A DNA stretch of 64,000 nt from Yoonia sediminilitoris (GCF_003058085.1 NZ_QBUD01000014.1:58873-122872); one strand, 5' to 3'; positions 25,778 through 34,538 are shown, counted from the stretch's first letter. A program made the numbers and translations. The notes: generated from the letters alone by a model not told the origin.

Positions 25778-28104
25778 TCAATAGGCTCTTTGTCCTTCTG
25801 GCAGTGGTCATTTGGCCATTGTCGGCAATGGGGCAGAGCCTTTATTACCCCGACCTGGAAGCCGAACTGCAGCCTGCGCTTGTCGCGCAGGAAGGCGTGA
25901 CGGATTGGGAAGACATCGCACAGCGCGCCGAAGAGGTTGCACGCGACGGCGATGCCTCTGCATTTGCGATAGCGCGGTTGCGGGCGCAACTGGTGGTCTG
26001 GCGTGATGTTTTTCTGGATAACACCAGCCAGAACGCAGAGCGCATCGCCACGGTTGAATCGCAAATCGCGGCCTTGGGTCCGGAACCCGAAAGCGGTGAT
26101 GAGCCCGCAGCGATTGCCGAACGCCGAGCGGCCCTGCAAGACCAGCTGGATACGCTGTCCATACCCGGTGTGCTTGCCGAAGAAGCCTTTGCGCGGGCAA
26201 ATGGCCTGATCCGAGAGCTGGACGGGCAGGTGATTGAACGTCAAACGCGGGAACTGACCGCGCTCGAACCATCGCCATTGAACCCGACAAGCATTGCCGA
26301 TGGCACAACGGCCCTGTGGGCGACAGTGACTGATTTGGGCGCGGAAATAAGGGCGGGTCTCAGCGCGCAGTGGGAATCGGGCCGTCTGCTGCGCAACCTG
26401 CCTGCTGTGCTGTTCTATCTGGGGCTGGCGATCGGGCTTGTCGTATATGCGCGCCGTTGGTTGACGGTATGGCGGGCACGGATGCTGGATAATCAGTCAT
26501 CACTGCAACCGATCTGGCTTTTGCTGTTGTCGCTCAGTCAAATGATCGTGCCGGTTATCGGCATCTATTCACTCACCCGCGGCCTTGAGACGCTCCAGAT
26601 TTTTGGTTTGCGCGGACAGGCTGTGATTGATGCGCTACCTTTGGCCGGTTTCATCATAGTTTTTGTGTGGTGGCTGAGCGGGCATATTTTTCCTGCCGGT
26701 GAAAACGCCGGTACTTTGGGGTATGATCTGGACACCCGCGATGGCGGGCGCCGTTACGCATTGGCGATCGGTTGGGTTATCGCATTGGGCAGTGTCGTCG
26801 ATGCGGCCATCAAGGCAACGAATACGGAGCTTTCAGACGCGCTTCCTTTCGAATGGACGGTGCTGGCGCTTTTGGGTTTCCTCTTGTGGCGGCTGGGGCG
26901 TTATATCAAACGCCCCCCCGCGCCAGTCGAAGGGCACGATGTCTCACCGGGGCGCATGCGCAGTCTGGTCGGTCGTTTTTGCACATTTGCGGCCATCGTC
27001 GCACCGTCGTTGGCGGCAATTGGTTATGTGAACGCGGGGCGGTCACTTATCGTCCCGACGATCCTTTCACTGGCGCTGTTCGGTTTTGTAAATGTTTTGC
27101 AGCGGATCACCGAAGGGGTGACTTCGGCGGTCAGTGACGGCAAAGAGGAAAGCCCGATACGCGCGCTTGCGCCGGTGTTGGTCTCGATGGCGCTGTATCT
27201 GGTCAGCTTGCCGATACTGGCCCTGATCTGGGGCGCACGCGTTGATGACCTGTTTGAAGTGTGGTCGCGTTTCCGAGAGGGGTTCGCCTTTGGCGACAGC
27301 CGGATATCACCCACTGATTTTTTGACCTTCGCGCTTGTCTTCGGCTTGGGCTATGCGATGACCCGTTTCATTCAAGGCACTCTGCGCAGGTCTGTCCTGC
27401 CGCGCACGCGGCTGGATCTGGGCGGGCAGAACGCCATTGTGTCTGGGCTGGGCTATTTGGGGATCATTCTTGCAGCCATTGTTGCGATCACCAGCGCGGG
27501 CATTGACCTGTCCAACCTTGCGATTGTTGCAGGGGCCTTGTCCGTCGGAATTGGTTTTGGCCTGCAAAACATCGTGTCCAACTTTGTATCGGGCATCATT
27601 CTGCTGATCGAACGGCCCGTCAGCGAAGGCGACTGGATCGAAGTGGGCGGGCACATGGGATATGTGCGCGGGATCTCCGTCCGCTCGACCCGGATCGAAA
27701 CCTTTGACCGGACCGATGTGATCATCCCGAACGCCGACCTTGTCAGTGGACAGGTCATAAACTGGACGCGGGGCAATCTTGTTGGGCGCGTGATTGTGCC
27801 GGTGGGTGTCGCCTATGGCAGTGACGTGGATCAGGTCATTGGTATCTTGCAAGAGATCGCGGAAAAGCACCCGATGGTCATCATGGACCCTCCGCCATCG
27901 GTTCTTTTCATGGGCTTCGGGGCTGACTCGCTTGATTTCGAGATCAGGGCGATTTTGCGCGATGTGAACTATGTGATGGTGACAAAATCCGAAATGAATC
28001 ATGAAATATCGCTTAAGTTTGCTGCAGCAGGGATCGAAATTCCCTTTGCGCAGCGCGATATCTGGCTACGTAATCCTGAGGTTCTGAATAAAGGCGAAGC
28101 ATGA
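25774..28104 (+). CDS. DUF3772-type mechanosensitive channel (MscS family, large form)
   Basis: A 776-residue inner-membrane protein. A signal peptide (MINRLFVLLAVVIWPLSAMG) is followed by a periplasmic domain of about 190 residues with heptad-like stretches, as in DUF3772 proteins. Then come about ten hydrophobic helices and the MscS core: the pore helix ALSVGIGFGLQNIVSNFVSG (about residues 588-607) and the beta domain with PNADLVSGQVINWTRGN. It should open under membrane tension to release solutes, which fits a BCCT solute importer nearby. Its start overlaps cysK and its end overlaps the AlaX gene, each by four bases. Confidence 0.9.
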   Translation: MINRLFVLLAVVIWPLSAMGQSLYYPDLEAELQPALVAQEGVTDWEDIAQRAEEVARDGDASAFAIARLRAQLVVWRDVFLDNTSQNAERIATVESQIAALGPEPESGDEPAAIAERRAALQDQLDTLSIPGVLAEEAFARANGLIRELDGQVIERQTRELTALEPSPLNPTSIADGTTALWATVTDLGAEIRAGLSAQWESGRLLRNLPAVLFYLGLAIGLVVYARRWLTVWRARMLDNQSSLQPIWLLLLSLSQMIVPVIGIYSLTRGLETLQIFGLRGQAVIDALPLAGFIIVFVWWLSGHIFPAGENAGTLGYDLDTRDGGRRYALAIGWVIALGSVVDAAIKATNTELSDALPFEWTVLALLGFLLWRLGRYIKRPPAPVEGHDVSPGRMRSLVGRFCTFAAIVAPSLAAIGYVNAGRSLIVPTILSLALFGFVNVLQRITEGVTSAVSDGKEESPIRALAPVLVSMALYLVSLPILALIWGARVDDLFEVWSRFREGFAFGDSRISPTDFLTFALVFGLGYAMTRFIQGTLRRSVLPRTRLDLGGQNAIVSGLGYLGIILAAIVAITSAGIDLSNLAIVAGALSVGIGFGLQNIVSNFVSGIILLIERPVSEGDWIEVGGHMGYVRGISVRSTRIETFDRTDVIIPNADLVSGQVINWTRGNLVGRVIVPVGVAYGSDVDQVIGILQEIAEKHPMVIMDPPPSVLFMGFGADSLDFEIRAILRDVNYVMVTKSEMNHEISLKFAAAGIEIPFAQRDIWLRNPEVLNKGEA

Positions 28105-28817
28105 CCGAATTGTTGTTCCGCAAAGATGCCTACCTGCGTGAAGCGCAGGGGCGGGTCAAGGAAATCACCGCCGAAGGGGGGGTCGTGCTGGATAAGTGCC
28201 TTTTCTATCCCACGTCCGGCGGTCAACCGGGCGACAGTGGCGAACTGCTGTGGGAAGGTGGCCGCATGACCATCGCAACTGCGGTCAAGGGGGCGGCAGA
28301 GGATGTGGTGCTGCTTGCCGCTGAACCCGCAAATCTGCCAGAGGTCGGGCAAGTCGTGCAGCAAACCATCGACTGGGACCGCCGCCATCGCCACATGCGC
28401 GTTCATACCGCGCTGCATCTGTTGTCAGTCGTTATCCCGTTGCCTGTCACCGGTGGCGCCATCTCTGCCGAGAAGGGGCGGCTTGATTTCGATATGCCCG
28501 AGGCACCGCAGGATAAGGCTGCATTGGAGGACGACCTTAACCGGCTGATTGCCTGCAATATGGATGTGACCGAAGAATGGATCACAGACACCGAACTGGA
28601 TGCGCAGCCCGATCTGGTGAAAACCATGTCGGTGCAGCCGCCGCGCGGCACGGGCATGGTGCGGCTTGTGCGCATCGGTGTGGGCAAGGAAACGGCCGAC
28701 CTGCAACCTTGTGGCGGCACTCATGTCGCCAACACCGATGAAATCGGCAGAGTCAGGCTGGGCAAGATCGAAAAGAAAGGCCGGGAGAATCGTCGGGTCT
28801 ATCTGCATCTGGATTGA
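28101..28817 (+). CDS. Alanyl-tRNA editing protein (AlaX type)
   Basis: A 238-residue stand-alone editing protein that hydrolyses Ser (or Gly) mischarged on tRNA-Ala. The metal-binding motifs are HMRVHTALHLLS (HxxxH, about residues 98-109) and LQPCGGTHVANTDEIG (Cys and His, about 199-214). FYPTSGGQPGDSG near residue 36 is the conserved substrate loop. It overlaps the MscS gene by four bases. Confidence 0.92.
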   Translation: MTELLFRKDAYLREAQGRVKEITAEGGVVLDKCLFYPTSGGQPGDSGELLWEGGRMTIATAVKGAAEDVVLLAAEPANLPEVGQVVQQTIDWDRRHRHMRVHTALHLLSVVIPLPVTGGAISAEKGRLDFDMPEAPQDKAALEDDLNRLIACNMDVTEEWITDTELDAQPDLVKTMSVQPPRGTGMVRLVRIGVGKETADLQPCGGTHVANTDEIGRVRLGKIEKKGRENRRVYLHLD

Positions 28818-28821
28818 TCGG

Positions 28822-29466
28822 ATGCGTTGTTTTCTGGCGTTGATCGCCTTTCTATCCTGCCTGAGCGCGCCCGCCCATGCCCAATCTGCCGACGGATGCA
28901 GCAAATCACAAAGGCAGATGGCCGCGCATGCCGTTGGGGATGCCAATCAGATGACAATCATGGCAGCTGTGTCCATTGCCGACCACGAGCTATTTGCAAA
29001 ATGGTTTGGCAGCTACAGCACCCCCAATGCCGAAACCGTGCGCGCCACGCTCAAATCCGCTGTGACCGCGATGCGGTCTGGCCGGGTCAGCGTGCAATGT
29101 GTGCCTGCGCAGGGGGATGGCTGCCAGGATGGTACAATTGCATGGGTTTCCAGACCGCAGGCTTTCGTGCTGAACCTCTGCCCGGGCTTTTTCGATCTGC
29201 CAATGCTTGATACAGCCACGCCGGACGGTGGCCCGCGCGGCGATTCCACGCAGGAAGGAACAGTCTTGCACGAAATGACGCATTTCCAGCAGGTCGGCCG
29301 GACCGAGGATTATTGCTACACCCGCAGGGTTTGCGCGGAAATGGCAACGGCCCGGCCCGGCAACGCGATCAGGAATGCGGACAGCTATCAGTATTTCGCA
29401 GAAGACATCATCTATTTGTCGCGACAGTCACAGCCGCCGGGCAAAACTGCGAAGTCAGGACCCTAG
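28822..29466 (+). CDS. Secreted M35-like (aspzincin) metallopeptidase
   Basis: A 214-residue exported protein with a signal peptide (MRCFLALIAFLSCLSAPAHA, then QSADGCS). It has a zinc motif HEMTH (about residue 152) followed about 35 residues later by ADSYQYFAED, fitting the third Asp ligand of deuterolysin/peptidyl-Lys endopeptidase families. Six or more Cys (C27, C93, C101 and later) suggest disulfides. It starts four bases after the AlaX stop and ends overlapping the convergent AI-2E-type gene. Substrate unknown. Confidence 0.75.
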   Translation: MRCFLALIAFLSCLSAPAHAQSADGCSKSQRQMAAHAVGDANQMTIMAAVSIADHELFAKWFGSYSTPNAETVRATLKSAVTAMRSGRVSVQCVPAQGDGCQDGTIAWVSRPQAFVLNLCPGFFDLPMLDTATPDGGPRGDSTQEGTVLHEMTHFQQVGRTEDYCYTRRVCAEMATARPGNAIRNADSYQYFAEDIIYLSRQSQPPGKTAKSGP

Positions 29467-30602
29467 CGGCCTTCATTGCCGAAAAGATCGCGATCGATCG
29501 GTTGCTCGAGCATTTTTTCCGACTCTGGCAAACCTTCACGGCTGAGCAGGATCGCAAAGGGGCGCAATTGCGGCACGTGGCTGCACACAACCAGCAGCAT
29601 CACCATTATCGGCACAGAAAGGAACATGCCCGGAATACCCCAAACTGCCCCCCAGAAGGCCAGCGAAAGGATAATCCCGAATGATGAGAGCCGCAGCGCG
29701 CGGCCCATTAGCATCGGATCAATCACGCTGCCGTTGATGAACTGGATGATGCCCGCGACAACAAAGATGAACAGCGTGATCGTGGCATCGCCGATCTGGA
29801 CATGTGCCACTAGCGCGATCAGCCCCGTGGCGACAATTGACCCGATATTGGGGATAAAATTCAGCACGAATGTGATGATCCCGATCGCCGTGGCCAGCTC
29901 CAGCCCGAAGCTGCGCGCAAGCACATAAACCATTGCACCGGTTATGGCGCTGATCACCGTCTTGACCAGCAGATAGTAGTTCACCCGATGAATGATCGAC
30001 TGAATGATCTTGCCCACCCGTTCTGCCTGCACGTCATCGGCGACGAAGTTTTTCAGCTTGGTCTGGAACCAGATCCGTTCTGCGAACAAAAATCCCACGA
30101 ACAGTATGACAAGCACGGTCCCTTGGGTGATGTTTGTGGCCTGCGACGCGGCGGTACGCACATAGCTGGACACGTCGATTGACTGGAGCGCGTTGAGGAT
30201 CGCCATTTGGCTGTCCGACCCCAACCATGAAAACAGCGACGCCACCGCAGATGGTGCGCGCTCGGTGTAGGACAGGGTGGTGACAAGCACGGTGTTCACC
30301 TGCGCCAGCAGGATCGATGTCAGGGTGATAAGCGCAAGTGCGATTAGCAAAAGTGCTGCGATACTGGCCAGGCGGTTGGGCACATGAAACGGGCCGATGC
30401 GGCGGCGTGCAATAAAGTTGATGACGTCGCTCGTCAGGCTGAAAAGGATAATCGCGGTTGCTAGCGAAATCAGAACAAACCGGGCCTGAACCAACAGGAA
30501 AAGGACAACGGCAAAGGCAATAATAACCAAAGCACCTGTTTGCAGGCGCGCCGCATCACTGCGTTTTTCGGGGGCGCTTGTGGTGGGCGGATCATGCAGC
30601 AT
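29463..30602 (-). CDS. AI-2E family transporter (PerM/YdiK type)
   Basis: A 379-residue membrane protein with about seven helices. It has the conserved ITFVLNFIPNIGSIVA motif (about residues 241-256), the NGSVIDPMLMGRALRLSS segment (about 290-307) and LSLAFWGAVWGIPGMFLSVP (about 312-331). The family includes TqsA but also sodium/proton antiporters and unknown permeases, so the substrate is open. No clear ribosome-binding site precedes the ATG at 30602. It is read toward the metallopeptidase gene, with ends overlapping by four bases. Confidence 0.88.
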   Translation of the reverse strand: MLHDPPTTSAPEKRSDAARLQTGALVIIAFAVVLFLLVQARFVLISLATAIILFSLTSDVINFIARRRIGPFHVPNRLASIAALLLIALALITLTSILLAQVNTVLVTTLSYTERAPSAVASLFSWLGSDSQMAILNALQSIDVSSYVRTAASQATNITQGTVLVILFVGFLFAERIWFQTKLKNFVADDVQAERVGKIIQSIIHRVNYYLLVKTVISAITGAMVYVLARSFGLELATAIGIITFVLNFIPNIGSIVATGLIALVAHVQIGDATITLFIFVVAGIIQFINGSVIDPMLMGRALRLSSFGIILSLAFWGAVWGIPGMFLSVPIMVMLLVVCSHVPQLRPFAILLSREGLPESEKMLEQPIDRDLFGNEGR

Positions 30603-30730
30603 GGGTCAATCAGTTCGTCTTTGTCCCCAACGCTTATAGGGGGAGCATCACTCAAGAGTAAACGGGACACACAAACATATGTACAGGGTCTTGCAAATGG
30701 TGCGCGGTTGAGGCTAAACCGCCTCCCAAC

Positions 30731-30820
30731 GGACAGGTGGCCGAGTGGTCGAAGGCGCACGCCTGGAAAGTGTGTAGGCGGGAGACCGTCTCCAGGGTTC
30801 GAATCCCTGTCTGTCCGCCA
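30731..30820 (+). tRNA. tRNA-Ser (anticodon GGA), CCA encoded
   Basis: A 90-base class II tRNA. The acceptor stem is GGACAGG/TCTGTCC with a G-U at the last pair, discriminator G, then CCA. The anticodon loop CTGGAAA gives GGA (codons UCC/UCU), the long variable arm follows, and the T arm is CAGGG-TTCGAAT-CCCTG. The last 14 bases form the attachment core of an integrated element that follows directly; the gene remains intact. Confidence 0.96.
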
Positions 30821-30821
30821 C
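30807..30821 (+). repeat. Left attachment site (att) in the tRNA-Ser 3' end
   Basis: The 15 bases ctgtctgtccgccac recur exactly at 37104-37118, next to the integrase gene. They form the direct repeat expected when a tyrosine integrase inserts DNA in a tRNA gene. Confidence 0.85.
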
Positions 30822-31117
30822 TTACCCTCTGCAACCCGTTGATATGCAATTATTTTTGCGCTTATTGGGTGGCTATGTCCCCACTTTTGTCCCCTATTTG
30901 CATCCAATACAGCCCATAGGCACGCTACGTCATTATCCATCGCGATTGTATCGCACGCCATCATACCTCCGTCAGAGATCATGCAATTTATTCAAAAAAT
31001 TGAGTTTGACAGATCGTCAATCATTAGGTCCATCTCAGGGCATTGGGTTGCTTTGGGCGGAAACTTGACCTGTTGTCCTGCCTAATGACCACTTCCCGCC
31101 ACTGTCCTAGGCATCTC
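30822..31117. other. Left end of the element, no gene seen
   Basis: The A/T-rich sequence carries the phrase tccccacttttgtcccct near 30878. A similar gtcccct...gtcccct phrase occurs at the right end near 36964. These may be remnants of end-specific recombination sites. No open frame with a credible start was found. Confidence 0.4.
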
Positions 31118-31208
31118 AACCACCGGCCGAGCCATTCCATCGTAAAGACTGACCTCACCCAGCCTAATCATCATTGTGTCGCTCAGCCGGTCCTGTCAGC
31201 GCATAGCC
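31118..31208. repeat. Dispersed ~88-bp repeat, copy 1
   Basis: First of three imperfect copies. The best-conserved part is gctcagccggtcctgtcagc followed by gcat (31180-31204). The upstream part has caccggccgagcc, like aacggccaggcg in the other copies. It ends just before the IS5 remnant. Confidence 0.65.
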
Positions 31209-31245
31209 GACATACGTGACAAACCCTTACTTAGTAGTTCGCTCA

Positions 31246-31377
31246 AACGATGAGGCAGAATGGCTATTGGCCAACCGCGGCTATGATGCAGATTGGTTCC
31301 GAGAAGCCTTAGTAGACAGGTGCACAAGGCCCTGCATCCCGGGTCGAAAGTCCCGCAACAAGGTCGTCAGATACGAT
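31246..31377 (+). pseudogene. IS5-family transposase fragment
   Basis: 44 codons match the C-terminal third of IS5-group (IS427-like) DDE transposases: EAEWLLANRGYDADWFREAL, then RPCIPGRKSRNKVVRYD. The D of RGYDADWFRE is a conserved position in these enzymes. The matching part ends at RYD, where an intact protein would continue KRRYKRRNRIE. The start, the rest of the gene and the terminal repeats are missing, so this is a non-functional remnant. Confidence 0.8.
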
Positions 31378-31390
31378 ATACATATGGGCG

Positions 31391-31807
31391 TTGAGTAGCC
31401 CGACCCCGCGCGAAGCTTTGGCGGATGCACTTGATCTGAATGTCAACTTAAAAAGCGGGCGCGAACCGTCGATGTACAGCGACTTACGCACTGGTCCGGA
31501 TCGAGTGCAGACGCCAGAGGAGGTCATCCGCACCAACGCTGCTAAGGACTGTGTCAGGTTGGCCGGGAACTGCCTTGCCCATGCGCATCGCCACGTGAGT
31601 GAAAAGGTACCGTCCAAATTCACACCCGCTCAGGACAGACTGTTCACCATGAAATCTAGCAAGTTTCAGGAAATAATGAAAAACGAAGACTTCTGGTGGT
31701 ACTTCATCGCACGCATGGAGGCAGGACATCATGACATTGCAACAGCGGTTCTAGGATATGAACGGGATCACGCTAAGACATGCACGCTGTTTCGTGCTGC
31801 GCAATAA
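31391..31807 (+). CDS. Hypothetical protein in the element
   Basis: An open frame of up to 138 codons from a TTG at 31391; the first ATG is at 31472 (111 residues). The product is mixed-charge and soluble, ending ERDHAKTCTLFRAAQ. It is not recognised. The frame begins within bases of the end of the IS5 remnant and has no good ribosome-binding site, so it may be the tail of a gene cut by the IS event. Confidence 0.4.
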   Translation: MSSPTPREALADALDLNVNLKSGREPSMYSDLRTGPDRVQTPEEVIRTNAAKDCVRLAGNCLAHAHRHVSEKVPSKFTPAQDRLFTMKSSKFQEIMKNEDFWWYFIARMEAGHHDIATAVLGYERDHAKTCTLFRAAQ

Positions 31808-31903
31808 AGAAACGTTGAAGTTTCAACCCGCATAGATGGCAGATGGGGGTTCAAAGAAGTCTTTCAGTGCATCGGCCTCAAATGATCGTTTTGGGGAATA
31901 TGA

Positions 31904-31934
31904 CTAACGCTGCACGACCAAACAGCAGCGTTAG
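31904..31934. repeat. Perfect 10-bp inverted repeat
   Basis: ctaacgctgc and its exact complement gcagcgttag are separated by 11 bases, just left of repeat copy 2. The hairpin could be a terminator-like or recombination structure. GTTAGGT at its right edge recurs inverted as ACCTAAC at 31983-31989. Confidence 0.6.
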
Positions 31935-31946
31935 GTCAATGCAAGC

Positions 31947-32030
31947 AACGGCCAGGCGACATCTTCATCAAAACCGACTACACCTAACCTGAATGTCATC
32001 GTTCCGCTCAGCCGGACGTTTCAGCGCATA
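31947..32030. repeat. Dispersed ~88-bp repeat, copy 2
   Basis: It starts aacggccaggcg and contains gtcatcgttccgctcagccg (31993-32012), then gacgtttcagcgcat. It lies about 829 bases after copy 1. See copies 1 and 3. Confidence 0.7.
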
Positions 32031-32068
32031 CTCATTGCTCACTACGACACAGGTTTGTTCGGGTGACT

Positions 32069-32218
32069 TTACTTCTTCTCGTAGCCTTCGGGGATGATAT
32101 TCTTCGCTTCATCATAGCCCTTGTCGTATCCGACTTGCTTGCCGACAATCCATCCTGTGAAGGCAAAAACTATCAACATGATGATGATGAAGTATGTCGG
32201 TATGTTTGTTTCCAGCAT
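32069..32218 (-). CDS. 49-residue single-helix membrane peptide
   Basis: A short gene with a convincing aagga ribosome-binding site seven bases before the ATG at 32218. It encodes METN-like polar residues (MLETNIPT), one transmembrane helix (YFIIIMLIVFAFTGWIVG) and a charged tail (KQVGYDKGYDEAKNIIPEGYEKK). It starts 11 bases after the stop of the broken phage-like gene upstream, and its ribosome-binding site touches that stop codon. Family unknown; size and topology would fit a phage-type accessory membrane protein or a small toxin. Confidence 0.65.
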   Translation of the reverse strand: MLETNIPTYFIIIMLIVFAFTGWIVGKQVGYDKGYDEAKNIIPEGYEKK

Positions 32219-32229
32219 CTGATATCCTT

Positions 32230-32663
32230 TTAATTTGCATGGGTGACAATGTAGCTTGCCCGCTCATATATCTGGGGCAGGAATGTGTTGAACGCATCAA
32301 GGCGACGCCCCCCTTGCGCAACAGCAACAGGGAACATTTGATTAACGGCACCACGTGGCGCGTCTGGGTGCCCGAATACAGAGATGTTGTCATCACCGTT
32401 CAAGGCAAACCCACTGAGGCCGTCATCCATAAGGAACAAACGCATCCCAGTGTAATCGTCATAGACCGTCACCTGCTCACCAAACGGGCCAAGGCCTACT
32501 TTTACTTCTGAGATGATTTCCCTGAGGACGGCGGGGTCCTGGACTTCGCTGATGGGGCGGGCTTTTGACCCGTAACGCTTGATGACGGTTGCCTGTCGTC
32601 CTCTGAGAGTTTTTCCCCCAGCAGGTGCTCGGCGTACTCCTTTGGTGTCATTTGTTTGACCAT
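32230..32663 (-). pseudogene. Frameshifted phage/element protein
   Basis: The ATG at 32663 opens MVKQMTPKEYAEHLLGEKLS and stops after 53 codons. In another frame, coding resumes near 32600 with RQATVIKRYGSKARPISEVQ and runs to 32230, through FALNGDDNISVFGHPDAPRG and GGRRLDAFNTFLPQIYERA. The second part resembles C-terminal domains found in phage and prophage proteins, which normally continue beyond the point where this one ends (HAN, then stop). One missing base would join the two halves. Possible readings are a pseudogene, a programmed shift or a sequencing error. Confidence 0.5.
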
Positions 32664-33053
32664 CACATGGCCCCTTCGTTGCTGTGAACTTTGCTGGGTA
32701 AAAGCATCATTATTTCCAGTATAAGAAAACCCCTTTATTTTAAGGGCGTGGGTGGACTGATCATTAGGAACGGCCAGGCGGCCGCATGATCAGGACCTAC
32801 CTTATACTCACCCAGACCGTCATCGTGCTGCTCAGCCGGACCTGTCTGCGCATGCGGCTGTTTTCTTGCCAACATAGATCATCAAAACAACAGAAGCGGG
32901 CATTCTACGATGATCAAAAGGATCATCATCAGGTTCCATTCTGCCCAGCCCAAAGCGTACATCCAGGTCAATGATGGCGTAGGGGTGCCCACCGACTGCA
33001 ACTATTTTTGCAGGACGAAGATGAAGTATTACCCGCCGCGCGATTGCCGTACT
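32664..33053. other. Element spacer with repeat copy 3, no gene seen
   Basis: Contains a small hairpin near 32735 (cccctt/aagggc) and repeat copy 3. Short frames here lack ribosome-binding sites and recognisable products. Confidence 0.4.
32769..32857. repeat. Dispersed ~88-bp repeat, copy 3
   Basis: It starts aacggccaggcg like copy 2 and contains gtcatcgtgctgctcagccg (32819-32838), then gacctgtctgcgcat. It begins 822 bases after copy 2. Confidence 0.7.
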
Positions 33054-33551
33054 TTAACAGGTAAAATGATCATAATCTTCTTTGAGTTTGTTATTTGATT
33101 GGGACATGGCAGTCGGTGTCTGACCCGAGACTGCATGCCCAATGGACACGCCCCATTTATCCTGACTAAATTTCGCGGCTTCTTGAGCAATCGTTGGGTA
33201 GGCTCGAGATGAGCGCCAATTATAAACACGGCTGCTCTCTGATGCGTTAAGCAGCAAGGGGTTGGTCAGTACGCGCTTAATCTTGCTTTCGCCTGCTCGT
33301 GCACGGTCGATTAGTGCCATTGAGTATGCTGGACGATCCGCTGGGGGCATACCGTAGTAGGTCTCGCAAAGACGCATGTGAAGATCAAAGAATTCGTCTT
33401 CGCGGCGGCGCTGTGAAGGGGATGTTCTTCGGTTCTCAGGTATTCCACCTCGAGACATGGCTTTGCGGCAGGTGGGGTTGCAGTATTTGGCAGTTGAGCG
33501 TTGAGCACAGAACGACGCCCCGCACTTTATGCAGGTTGTTGATTTGGTCAT
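33054..33551 (-). CDS. Zinc-ribbon hypothetical protein
   Basis: A 165-residue protein with an N-terminal four-Cys knuckle: CIKCGASFCAQRSTAKYCNP, with a further Cys in TCRKAMSR (Cys at about residues 7, 10, 15, 25, 29). It resembles small zinc-ribbon or CGNR-like DNA-binding modules. The rest is basic and helical and not recognised. An aaggaa ribosome-binding site precedes the ATG. It is probably an element-encoded regulator or nucleic-acid-binding protein. Confidence 0.7.
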   Translation of the reverse strand: MTKSTTCIKCGASFCAQRSTAKYCNPTCRKAMSRGGIPENRRTSPSQRRREDEFFDLHMRLCETYYGMPPADRPAYSMALIDRARAGESKIKRVLTNPLLLNASESSRVYNWRSSRAYPTIAQEAAKFSQDKWGVSIGHAVSGQTPTAMSQSNNKLKEDYDHFTC

Positions 33552-33662
33552 CTTGTTTCCTTGGCGGGCGGTGTTGGTCGCGCCTTAGCGTGACGGGACA
33601 ATAAAGAAGGACTAGGCTGGGCGTAGCTTGAAGCTGTATCCGCCTAGTGCCTTGGCGATGAC

Positions 33663-33941
33663 TTACTCATTTTTCATCTGCTCGATCTTTTCAGGCAGGG
33701 CGTTCAGGCAATCCATTGCACCCGGCTGAGGTTCACAGCCGTGATCAAACACGACACGGATCAACGCTTTCCTTCCCGTGGAATAACTGACGCCAGTCCA
33801 TCTTGCCCTGCCGTCTCGTTCACCTTCCCGCTTTTGCAGTATCCATTGGATGCCATCACGGCAGATAATCACCCGCCAGCGGTCGTTAATCTTGGTAACA
33901 ACCCTGTCGTAGTCATCAGTGCGTTCTCTTTGGGAAGTCAT
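33663..33941 (-). CDS. Small element-encoded protein next to AlpA
   Basis: A 92-residue protein with the pattern DRWRVIICRDGIQWILQKRE and GVSYSTGRKALIRVV, a conserved hypothetical type often found beside AlpA in alphaproteobacterial integrated elements. The ATG at 33941 overlaps the alpA stop (ATGA), so translation is coupled; an upstream GTG at 33947 is less likely. Function unknown. Confidence 0.75.
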   Translation of the reverse strand: MTSQRERTDDYDRVVTKINDRWRVIICRDGIQWILQKREGERDGRARWTGVSYSTGRKALIRVVFDHGCEPQPGAMDCLNALPEKIEQMKNE

Positions 33942-34132
33942 GCGCACTGACCTCCCGCACTTGGTCGGTCAAGCAACCAGTCTTCAACTACTTCGCTTGG
34001 CCAGCCTACGGCACGTATGCCGATACGTACCGGTCGTGGGAAACGACCGCCTGCCATCATGGCATAAATCGTTGAGGACGATAGGCCTGTGCGCTCTTTG
34101 ACGTCAGGCATGCGGAGGATGATTTTGTTCAT
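33938..34132 (-). CDS. AlpA-family transcriptional regulator
   Basis: A 64-residue MerR-like winged-helix protein. LRMPDVKERTGLSSSTIYAM (residues 6-25) is the DNA-recognition helix pair, and GGRFPRPVRIGIRAVGW (28-44) is the family's wing. AlpA proteins activate integrase or excision functions of P4-like elements. A gaaagaga sequence precedes the start. The integrase gene lies 1.6 kb upstream on the same strand, so AlpA may act as its excision control protein. Confidence 0.9.
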   Translation of the reverse strand: MNKIILRMPDVKERTGLSSSTIYAMMAGGRFPRPVRIGIRAVGWPSEVVEDWLLDRPSAGGQCA

Positions 34133-34538
34133 ATCAATCTCTTTCTCACTAGGTGAGCACGAGATTGCCTACAGGAGCCGATACGGTCGTGGGACTTAAT
34201 TCAGGGTACCTGATGTTGCTTCCGTTTCGACATCTTCGATCTCCTTCGTTTTGAAGATCAGCAGATAACAAATCGTAGCTTACGTCAGTGTCCGATTTTC
34301 GGGGGGTAGCTCACACTTTAATTCACAGTAGTCGCCTTGCCATGTGTCAAATCGGCTATGTGGATCGAAAACGGCAAAATCATGGTCGCATGTGAAGCTG
34401 GAAACTCTGAGCACCATTCTTTATAAATTATTCGCAATCTATGACTTCATCGATTGGATTGAATGCCAAGGGAACTGTTGCACCTAAACACCTTTGCCGC
34501 TTTGATCTTTTTCACAATAACCCGTTAGGATTACAAAA
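34133..34538. other. Element spacer, nothing recognised
   Basis: About 400 bases between two divergent genes, A/T-rich toward 34415-34530. It presumably holds the promoters of alpA and the secreted-protein gene; no clear operator or RNA gene is visible. Confidence 0.4.

Noticed and set aside
31900..31990. Integron-like attC site
   Set aside because: GTTAGGT and ACCTAAC are present, but in the order GTTRRRY...RYYYAAC, the reverse of an attC site. No integron integrase is nearby.
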